DNA of 64,000 nucleotides from Puccinia triticina (taxonomy: Eukaryota > Basidiomycota > Pucciniomycetes > Pucciniales > Pucciniaceae): NCBI RefSeq assembly GCF_026914185.1, contig NC_070573.1:1488001-1552000 (forward strand), read 5' to 3'. Each line of letters starts with the position of its first letter. The first letter of the stretch is position 1. Positions 55,943 to 64,000 of this stretch are shown one piece after another. The notes beneath the pieces are model-generated. The model searched no databases. It had not been told where the DNA came from and worked only from the letters and a program-made list of their open reading frames with translations. The position numbers and the translations under genes are program-made.

Positions 55943-58153
55943 TCAGGGATGGAGTCTCTTGGGGTCTCTGGGGAACAAGCAAGCCTTGCGGATATTGCCG
56001 AGGCCGAAGAAGAGCATGACGACGCGCTCGAGGCCGATCCCGCCGCCGGCGTGGGCCGGACAAGCCAGCCTGAACCCGTCCAGATATCCCTTCATCTGCG
56101 CCGGGTCGATCCCCGCTTCTTTCATCCGGGCCGTCAGGAGCTCCGGGTCGTGGATCCGCTGGGCGCCCGAGATTATCTCTTCGCCTCCTGCTCGCCAGAC
56201 CCATCTTCTCGTTAGCCTCTCTCTTCTCTCTCTCTAACGGGGAGGGGGGCACTTAACTCATGAAGAAATCGTAGCTGTTACTCAACGTCTGACAAATACA
56301 TTCAAGATTTTTGTGTTTTGGAGGTTAGTTAACTCTTTAAACAGAAAACGGAGAGAACAAAGCTCAACTGGATCGACCGGGTCTGGCATCGTGTAGAAGG
56401 GTCGGATGGCTAATGGGAACTTATCGATTATGTAGTAATCTGGTGGTTGAAAGAGTTGATCAACATGCGTTTTTTGTTTGCTGATGTTGATTATTGGAAT
56501 GGCTGCTTACCGGTGTGATACTATATTCGAGGAGCAAGTTTTGCCCCGGCGAGAAGGAGCTCAGCGAGTTCTGCTGCTGCTAATAAGAGGAACAGATAAG
56601 GACGGACCTTTTCCTTGATGAGTTTGCCGAGGATGCGTTCCTGCTCGGTGCCCATATCCTGGCCGAGCTGGATGTCGATGCCGTTGTCGATGAGGATCTG
56701 GACGGCCTCCTTGTGGGACAAGCGGAGGGTCTGATCGAGGAAGGTGAAGTCGTCGAGGGGGTGCTGGGACTTGATGGTCTGGATCTCCGGGGCGGAGGAG
56801 GCCTGGAGACCTTTGAAGATGGACAGGAAGAGTCTGTCGAGCAGGTCGACGGCCTCGTGGTAGTGTTCGTTGATGGCCATCTCGAGATCAAGCCCGATGA
56901 ACTCGGCTGTACACACACACACACACACTCACCCATCAGTCTCTCTCACAGAGTGTAGGGGCCAGAGGGGGGACTCAACTCATGTGACGATATGTGTTCG
57001 AGTTCTCGGCCCGGAAGACGGGGCCGATCTCGTAGACGCGCTCGAAGTCGGCGGCGATGGCCATCTGCTTGGCCAGCTGGGGCGACTGGGCCAGGAAGGC
57101 GGTCTGCTCGAAGTAGCCCAGCTTGAAGACGCTCGCGCCGGACTCCGTCGCCGCGCCCTGGATCTTGGGCGTGTGGATCTCGATGAACCCCTCGTCGTCT
57201 AGGAAGCGGCGGAACAGGTTGCATACGCGCGATTGCACCCTGAAGATCGCTTGGTTGACCGGTGTCTGGGGCGGGGACCATCTTGGTCAGCTTAGTCGTG
57301 TTTTTTTTTTGACTTGTAACTTACTCGGAGGTCGAGGACTCTGTTATCCAAGCGGGTATCGGTGCCGACGGTCACGAACTGTTCGCCCTCCTTGGGGAGC
57401 AGGTCGACGGGCCTGCTGGCGTCTTCGAGCAGGAAGGGCAGCTTAGCGGGGGCCTCGGCGAGCAGGAAGATCTGTTCGAGCTTGATCTCGAGCTTGGACT
57501 GCGAGCAGGTCTTGACGTCCTCGACGGGCGCCTGGAGGTGGCCCTCGACGACGACGATGGACTCGAGCGGGATGCCGATGGCCCACTTGATCATCTGCTT
57601 GGACACGCTGGTCTCTGTGATGGCTAGGATCGCTTGGAGGGTCGCTGTCTGTTGGCGCAGGACGAGGAAGGATAGCTTGGCACCTGGACACCATCATCAA
57701 CAGTCAGATTTTTCGGGTGTGTGATGGATGATCGATGGTGTTTACTCTGTGATCGGGAGTTGTGTACTCTGGCCTGGATCCGGACGCGTTGGCCGACCAT
57801 CTCGGGCTTGAGCTCGGCGATCCTGGCCCACGTGAGGTCTGCAATTGGGGGGAGTAGTCAGTCTTCGGATTCAACAAGAAGAAGAAGAAGAGACGGGGAT
57901 GATGTACGGCTGCGTTCCTGGCTCATGTTGAGTGGTGTTTTGCCGTAGTTCTGGAGGGCATAGTCGGTCTGTGTGGCCTCCCTGCTCGCCTTCTCCTGGG
58001 CCTCTTTGGCCTGTCGCTCGAGCTTCTTGGCGGCCTTCTCGCGCTCCTTCTCGAGCTTCTTGAGTGCCGACTTGGAGAGGGGTTCCTGTCTGCAGATGTG
58101 CTTTAGTGTCTTGTGGTGTGCTGCTGTTGGTTGGCTGGTTCTTACTCTGCCAT
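55943..58153 (-). CDS. DPS1: cytoplasmic aspartyl-tRNA synthetase (class IIb)
   Basis: Ten minus-strand exons: 58153-58146, 58089-57908, 57838-57746, 57683-57325, 57265-56980, 56906-56608, 56520-56511 (10 nt), 56439-56369, 56288-56258 and 56187-55943, giving 527 residues (yeast Dps1 is about 557). The N-terminus is a Lys-rich tRNA-binding extension (residues 1-60). The OB-fold anticodon-binding domain follows (about 65-200: [22 protein letters not shown]). The catalytic core shows motif 1 (FIEIHTPKI), motif 2 ([21 protein letters not shown]) and motif 3 ([20 protein letters not shown]). It charges tRNA-Asp in the cytosol. Exons 1 and 7 are tiny but both are needed to keep phase and restore conserved residues. 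A broken duplicate lies at 3.1-3.7 kb. Divergent from SYF1. Confidence 0.96.
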
Positions 58154-58417
58154 CCTGGGTGTGTGGGGGTGGTAGTGGCGGGGCAGCAGTGGTCGGAGCA
58201 GGCGTGGTCCTCTGCGGAGTGTGCTCAGCATACTATTTATTTTCTTTGGGTGGGCCGCCTGTGAAAGATGCACCGGGGGTGGGTGGGGGGGTGGGGGGGG
58301 AGATGTCACAGATCCCCGGCAGGAAACCCCCGGGGAGGGCAGGATGTCACACAACCACCCCGATCACTCACTTTCCTCTGTTGACCACTTCCTGCTGACC
58401 ACTCGGCGGACACCACG
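58154..58417. promoter_or_regulatory. shared divergent promoter, DPS1 / SYF1
   Basis: 264 bp between the two ATG codons. G/C-rich with GGGTGGGGGGGTGGGGG-type runs near 58280 and no TATA box visible. Confidence 0.6.
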
Positions 58418-61400
58418 ATGGCCATCAGCACCCTCAGCCAGCTCCAGGAAGTCTTCCCGATCGCCAGCGACCTCGGAAGACTGCTCCAATCAGCCCAGCT
58501 CAGCCTGTCCAGCAACCCAGAACATCTGCTCATCGAACAGGACCTGCTCACCAACCCAAACAACCAGCAGCGATGGGCATCATACATCCAGACACTCACC
58601 CAGGAGCTCGAGCGAGAGATCAGGGAGGAGCGCGGCAAACATGACTCCAGACTGCTCGGCACCAAACTGGCCTCCGAACAGGGCAGGAGGGCATACCAGA
58701 TCCTCGTCTCCGTCTACGAACGCGCACTGATCTACTTCCCCAGATCATTCACCCTCTGGAACGACTACCTCCAGCTCAGGCAGTCCTTCATCCTCGGCCA
58801 GCCAGCCAAGAAGTTCAAGCCGTCCTCAAACAAGAAGAAGCAGAAGACCAACGCCGACGGCGGCGACTCCCTCTCAGTGCTCGAGTACATCGCCAAGACG
58901 GAGGACCAGCTGGAGGACAACGAACGCGACATGGACGGCGGCGGGGGCTGGGACGGCCACCTCGACGGCGGGCTGGGATGGCTCGAATGGAAAGCACTCG
59001 CCAGCGCACACGAGCGATCATTGACCTGGCTTCCACAGGTCAGCACCCACAGCCAGGCACATGGTTTTCAACAACAAGCTAATCCATCCCTCCACAGATG
59101 CCGCGGCTATGGCTATCATACCTCACCATGCTCACCCATCCATCCTGTCCAGCACCACTCTCACTCACCCACACCCGGCACACCTTCGACCGCGCCCTGC
59201 GCACCCTGCCCCACTCCCTGCACGAACGGATCTGGAAACCCTATCTGCGATGGGCCGAGCAGACCGCCGGCGGCGAAACCTGCATCCGCATCTGGAGACG
59301 CTATCTCGCCGTCGATCCCAGTCTCACCGCCCACTACGTCCAGTTCTTGGTCGCCGAGGCGCAGGCAAGCACGGCTCATCAGGCTGAGGGCGACGGCCAG
59401 GATGCGGACGAGCAGGAGGAGGAAGATGACGATGATGATGGGGAGGAAGAAGATAAGGCGCAGGAGAAAAAGACTAGATACCCCTCCAAGGCTCTCGTCG
59501 CAGCCAAACTGCTTCTCGGACTCGTCCGAAGGGCTCGCAGGGGGAAATACAAGTCTCCAGACGGGAAGAGCCCCTACCAACTCCTACTCGACTTCCTCGA
59601 GCTCTGCGAGAAATTCCCGAGCAAGATTGGGATCAGTCTCAAGGAGACCATCCGGCGCCGGCAGGCACCCGCTCCACAGGAAGAAGCCCCCAACCCGGCC
59701 GGCGATCCTCCGAATCCGAGCGCCCCCGATGACTCGCCGGCGCCCTTCAAGGGCTTGATCAGGATGGCGGGGGCACCCATCCCCGTTCCCAATCGGCAGA
59801 AGAGCAGGCCATCGGAGGATGCCGAGGCCTACGATCCAGATACCGATCCATCAAATCCATCGAAGCTGGACATCGAACAGATCGTCGAAATCGAAGGTCT
59901 CAGCGTCTACAAGGATCAGCTGGGGCTCATCTTCACCAGTCTGGCCACCTATTGGATCAAGCGAGCCGAGTTCGACCGAGCCAAGGAGACCTTCGAAGCC
60001 GGGATTGCTCGGGTGGTGACGATCCGAGACTTCACGACGATCTTCGACGCCTATGCCGAGTTCTCTGAGCAGTACATCTCGACCTTGATGGAGTCGTTGG
60101 GAGAGAACGAGGAGGAGGAAGAGGATGAGGAGGAGGGCAAGAACTCAGACGAGCTCGAGCTCGACCAAAAGATGAAAGAGTTCGAGGAGCTCATGGATCG
60201 CCGTCCGTTTCTGGTCAACGACGTGCTGCTCAGAAGGAACCCGAACGACGTCCAGGAGTGGGAGAAGCGGGTGGTCTTGTTTGGGGAGCAGGAGGACGAG
60301 AAGGTGGTGGAGACCTATCTCAAGGCGATCGAGACGATCAACCCCAAAAAGGCAACCTCAAACTTCACCCAACTGTTCATCCACTTCGCCAAATGGTACG
60401 AGGAGAACGGGGTGGATGCGTCTGATGAGAACTTGCCCGACCTCGACAGCGCCCGGAAGGTGTTTGAAAGGGCGATCAATGTCAACTTCCAACGGGTCGA
60501 CGACCTAGCAGAGATCTGGATCGAATGGGCCGAAATGGAGCTTCGAAATGAGTGAGTCAGCACGCAGGCAGACAGACATATCTATTTTCGTGTTGACTTC
60601 TGTGTCCGTGCGAGGAATTTTCAGGCAATATGCCGAGGCGTTGAGGGTGATCAGGAGGGCGACGGCGGTGCCTGCGAACTACAAGAAGAAGATGATCAGC
60701 TTCCACGACGAGTCTCTGGCCGTCCAAGTGAGACTGTTCAAGTCCCTCAAGCTCTGGTCGTTTCGCGTCGACCTGGAAGAGTCCATCGGGACGGTCGAGT
60801 CGACCCAGAAAGCCTACGACACCATCTTCGAACTGAAGATCGCCAATGCTCAGGTAAGCTTCACCAACTCTCTTTTTCTCTGCGCATGTAGTGAGGGGGG
60901 TAATAATGGGATGGAACACAGATCGTGGTGAATTACGGGAATTTCCTAGAAGAGAACGAGTTTTGGGAAGAGTCGTTTAAGGTCTACGAGCGAGGCATCG
61001 AGCTGTTCTCGTACCCGATCGTCTTCGAGATCTGGAACACGTATCTGAGCAAGTTTGTGAAGCGGTACCAGGGCACGAAGATCGAGCGGGCCCGGGACCT
61101 CTTCGAGCAGGCGCTCGAGAACTGCCCGGAGAAGTTCGTCAAGCCGATCTTCCTGGCCTATGCCCAGCTCGAGGAGTCCTTTGGGCTCGCTAAACGCGCG
61201 ATGGGCGTCCTCGAACGGGCCACGGAGAAAGTCGCGCTCGACGACCGCTTCGAGGTCTGTCCTGATCCTCCCCCCCCTTTTTTTTTTTTTTTGAAGGACG
61301 ATCTTGTGGCTGATCCGGGCGGATCGTGTGCAGATGTTTGCGTACTATATCGCCAAGGCGACCGAGAACTTCGGCTTGCCCGCCACCCGTCCCATCTACG

Positions 61401-62150
61401 AGAAAGCGATCAAGTCGTTGCCGAACGCGCAGACGGCCGAGATGTGTCTGCGGTTCGCGAATCTCGAGCAGAAGCTGGGCGAGATCGACCGGGCTAGAGC
61501 TAGTTCGTCTCTCTCTCTCCCTCTCTCGTTTTTTTTGTTTTTTTCTGGCTGAAGCTGATGTTAGGATGGCTTGTAGTTTATGCCCATTCGTCCCAGTTCT
61601 GTGATCCTCGAACGTCCCCGAAGTTTTGGGAGACGTACCACAACTTCGAGATCCAACATGGAAGCGAAGACACGTTCCGCGAAGTAAGTGCCCTCCTGTG
61701 TGCCTCTTTAAGTCGGGTGTTGACCATTGGTGTGTGTGGGGATGGCACTGTAGATGTTGCGGATCAAGCGGGCCGTGCAGGCGTCGTTCAACACCCAGAC
61801 GTCCTATCTCGCTGCTAAAGCGGCGGCAGCCAGGGCCGCTGGGTCTTCCCACAAGACTGAACTCAATGGGGACAGGGATGGAGATGGGGCTGCAAGCGCG
61901 GATCCGATGAGCATGCTGGAGAAGAAGGAAGACCATCGGGCGGCTGGAACCTTCGTGCTGTCCGTCTCTTTCTTCTTTCCTCTCTGCTCTTCTCGGTCTC
62001 AAATCTGTTGCATTGTTTTTTTTTTTTGGGGGGGGGGATAGGTCGAAGGAAAGACAGATGCAGGTCGACCAGGCTGGGTCTCTGGACGGTGACCTTACCA
62101 GCAAGACTAACAACGCCGATGAGATCGCCATCGATGACGATGATGACTAG
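58418..62150 (+). CDS. SYF1: pre-mRNA splicing factor SYF1 (HAT-repeat protein)
   Basis: Eight exons: 58418-59038, 59098-60551, 60625-60853, 60922-61254, 61334-61502, 61577-61683, 61754-61959 and 62042-62150, giving 1,075 residues; human XAB2/SYF1 has 855. The excess comes from acidic or low-complexity insertions (EEEEDEEEG and similar runs) between HAT repeats. Conserved blocks run in family order: MPRLWLSYL, TRHTFDRALRTLP, SLATYWIKRAEFDRAKETFEAG, RRPFLVNDVLLRRNPNDVQEW, EESFKVYERGIELF, RARDLFEQALENCPEKF, MCLRFANLEQKLGEIDRARAIY, CDPRTSPKFWETYHNFE, and MLRIKRAVQASFNTQ. The tail is acidic (DDDDD). SYF1 is a scaffold of the Prp19-associated NTC in the catalytic spliceosome. The donor of intron 7 (CT/GTCCGT) is the least certain junction. 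Confidence 0.94.
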
Positions 62151-62331
62151 CTTTCATGTTTTCTTGCAATGATTGATATGTATACATTTGTGATTGTTTC
62201 TGTTTGCTTGGGAATGAGCCTTTCGCTTCAATAATGGGCCGGGGGTGTGTTCGGGATGTCCCCGCTGAGCTCGGGTGGGGCATATATCATGTCCTCCCCA
62301 GGGAGGAGGGCGGCAGCGGGAGAGAGGCAAG
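62151..62331 (+). promoter_or_regulatory. SYF1 3' UTR and promoter of the next gene
   Basis: 181 bp of non-coding DNA between the SYF1 stop and the next ATG on the same strand, with a purine-rich AGAGAGGCAAG just before that ATG. The frame is open upstream to 62275, but only from a GTG. Confidence 0.45.
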
Positions 62332-63891
62332 ATGGCGCCCAACCAGCTGCCGACACCAGCCAGCCTGCTCCTCTCCGCAGACCCAACCCACGCACTCCGG
62401 CTGCTCAACACCAACAAAACCACGACCACCACCAGTGCCACCAGCACCATCTACTCCCGCCCCCAGCCACCCTCCAAAAGACCCCGGCACGCAAAACAGC
62501 CCAGCCAGAGAAAGAACAGCCCCTCGCCGCCCCTCTCCTCAGACCATGAACCACCTCCAGAAAAAGACCGCGCTTGGGCCATCGAACAGGACGACCTGCT
62601 GCTCCGCCAGCTCCAGTCCCAGCCAGCAGAGCTAAGACCCGCCCTGCCCCTCCTCCCACCCACCCCTCTCACCCCGCTCGAGATCATCAAGTCCAGCACG
62701 CTCTCGAGACTGTTCAGGAAATCCAACCGGGTCTTCTCCCAGATCGCCGACAGCGCCACCGGGCTCATCGAGTCCGACTCGAGCACCTGCAACAAGCTCA
62801 ACGAGCTCGTCGAGCTCCTCCGGGGCGATCTCAGCTCGCGCTCGTGGATCGACGTGATCGAGCAGTCCATCGCGCCCGCGCAAGCCGCCCCAGAGAAAGC
62901 GGACACCGGCCAGCTGCACTACCAGGTCCTCGCCCAGACCCTCGAGACCATCCACGGCCTCTTCACCACCCCCGCCCCGATCACCGTCCCCGCGATCGCC
63001 AACGGCCCGCCCCAGCCCGCCGCCAGCAGTCCGCAGCACAAGCGCAGCTCGGCGACGACCACGACGACGACGACGACCGGCCGGCCGGCCCCCGCGCCCC
63101 CGCCGCACCCGGCCGAGGAGACCCTCAGCCCCGCCGACCAGCTCGGCTGTCTGGAGGCCTGCGCCGCCCAGCTCGGCCGCTTCCTCGGCGACATCCAGGA
63201 CTACCGCGACCGGCTCGTCGAGATCCGCGACGGCTGTCTGGCCATCGAGAAGCGCAGACGCGCGCTCTGGACCCTCGTCAAGCTCTCCGCCGCCGCCTTC
63301 GACCGCGCCGTCTCCGCCAACGCCCCCGACGCCCTCCTCTCCCCCGTACCCTCCTCTACCTCCTCCTCATCATCAGCATCCTCGGACGACGACGACGACG
63401 ACTTCGACGGGACCGTCGGCAGCCATCCCAAGCCTTCCCGCAAGCCCGTCACCGGCGGCCGGCCGACGGGAGGAGACAAGCCGAAGACGCCGCAGAAGCC
63501 GAAGAAAGCCAAGAAAGCCCCCCGCCCGTCGTCGCACCAGCAGCAGCAGAGGGCTGGCGGCGCGCCCTCGGACTCGGATCCCGTCGACCAGCCCCGCCTG
63601 TCCGACTCGGCCGACTCCGTCGAGCCCGCCGTCAAGCCGCGCAAGAAGCCCGGGCCCAAGAAGGGCGCGCCCAAGAAGCCCCGCCCGCCCGGCCTGCCCC
63701 CCGCCGCCGCGCTCCTGCCCCCGCCCCCCGTCGGCCCCGCGCCTCCTGCCCCGCTCGCCCTCCACTCTGGCCCCGCCGCCTTCCCCCACCCGCCTGGCCC
63801 CCCGGCCTCCGACCCGCCCGGCGCCGCCTTCCCGCCCGCTACTGACCTCTCGCCGGCCGGACTGCTCAAGCGGAAACGCAAGATCCCGTGA
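62332..63891 (+). CDS. basic, Pro/Ala-rich probable nuclear protein, unrecognised
   Basis: A single open frame of 519 residues from the ATG at 62332, which has a purine at -3. Two stretches look folded and helical: about residues 95-170 (LEIIKSSTLSRLFRKSNRVF then IADSATGLIESDS..NELVELL) and about 245-320 (LGCLEACAAQLGRFLGDIQD then LVEIRDGCLAIEKRRRALWTLV). The rest is low-complexity: Thr runs, a Ser/Asp cluster, Lys-Pro-rich repeats (KKAPRPSS; RKKPGPKKGAPKKP, AT-hook-like) and a Pro-rich end. The last residues LLKRKRKIP form a good nuclear localisation signal. Coding DNA is very GC-rich. I do not recognise a family; a chromatin-associated role is inference from the basic PKKGxPKKP motif and the NLS. 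Confidence 0.7.
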   Translation: MAPNQLPTPASLLLSADPTHALRLLNTNKTTTTTSATSTIYSRPQPPSKRPRHAKQPSQRKNSPSPPLSSDHEPPPEKDRAWAIEQDDLLLRQLQSQPAELRPALPLLPPTPLTPLEIIKSSTLSRLFRKSNRVFSQIADSATGLIESDSSTCNKLNELVELLRGDLSSRSWIDVIEQSIAPAQAAPEKADTGQLHYQVLAQTLETIHGLFTTPAPITVPAIANGPPQPAASSPQHKRSSATTTTTTTTGRPAPAPPPHPAEETLSPADQLGCLEACAAQLGRFLGDIQDYRDRLVEIRDGCLAIEKRRRALWTLVKLSAAAFDRAVSANAPDALLSPVPSSTSSSSSASSDDDDDDFDGTVGSHPKPSRKPVTGGRPTGGDKPKTPQKPKKAKKAPRPSSHQQQQRAGGAPSDSDPVDQPRLSDSADSVEPAVKPRKKPGPKKGAPKKPRPPGLPPAAALLPPPPVGPAPPAPLALHSGPAAFPHPPGPPASDPPGAAFPPATDLSPAGLLKRKRKIP

Positions 63892-64000
63892 CACCGGCCT
63901 GCTTCGCCCACTGTGTTTCTTCCACGCACATCCTTGTATATATAGAGAGAGAGAGTTATTTATGTGGTCATGGTCGTGCTGGGCATTGGTGGCCTTCTCG
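63892..64000. other. 3' flank
   Basis: Probable 3' UTR with a GA microsatellite (AGAGAGAGAG near 63942). Window ends here. Confidence 0.4.

Noticed and set aside
62574..63845. 423-codon plus-strand frame overlapping the terminal gene
   Set aside because: Arg/Pro/Ala-rich shadow in a third-position GC-rich gene. The frame from 62332 has folded-looking segments, an ATG and an NLS.

Overview
This window is nuclear DNA of a filamentous fungus. Genes are split by many short GT-AG introns (about 50-110 bp), the housekeeping genes are eukaryotic, and there is a Pol III type tRNA gene with a short intron. The large repeat-rich middle and the RecQ-like helicase and small secreted-protein fragments suggest a basidiomycete, most likely a rust (Pucciniales, Puccinia-like). 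The lineage call is inference; no single sequence here proves it. All exon joins were worked out by eye from splice-site consensus, codon phase and family conservation.

Left gene-bearing part (1-25 kb): a nine-exon gene for a small secreted protein (446-2201); a decayed piece of an aspartyl-tRNA synthetase gene (about 3.1-3.7 kb); a compact housekeeping cluster with pescadillo/NOP7 (minus) and GINS subunit PSF3 (plus) divergent from a 352-bp promoter, and the V-ATPase assembly factor PKR1 (minus) convergent with PSF3; then histone H4, an LSM12-like protein, a RsfS/Iojap-domain mitochondrial protein, an intron-containing tRNA-Ala(CGC) and a CTL/Pns1-type choline-transporter-like membrane protein. 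Two short TIR elements with 3-bp target duplications (10.24 and 13.05 kb), an LTR-like copy and a foldback element lie between the genes.

Middle (25-55 kb): almost only mobile and repeated DNA. It holds a second, inverted and damaged member of the secreted-protein family (26.4-30.6 kb), a third TIR element (34.61-35.57 kb), a RecQ-like helicase pseudogene, copies of one LTR-like family, a stop-ridden Ty1/copia gag-protease remnant with a probable half-tRNA-iMet primer site, and blocks of a palindromic repeat built on ACCGGT/GGTCATCAAGAGG. Inserted into that array is a 5,476-bp element (48748-54223) with terminal inverted repeats and a perfect 7-bp target duplication. It has no credible ORF; its interior is a nest of three or four unrelated hairpin-forming satellites arranged roughly as a mirror image.

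Right part (55.9-64 kb): cytoplasmic aspartyl-tRNA synthetase (ten exons, including a 10-nt microexon) divergent from the spliceosome factor SYF1 (eight exons) over a 264-bp promoter, followed by an intronless gene for a basic, proline-rich probable nuclear protein of unknown function.

The housekeeping genes cover ribosome biogenesis, DNA replication initiation, V-ATPase assembly, chromatin, mitochondrial translation, cytosolic translation and splicing; they are not a functional cluster. The items of most interest are the giant foldback TIR element and its satellites, the paralogous secreted-protein genes, the microexon, and a one-residue insertion in the histone H4 tail.
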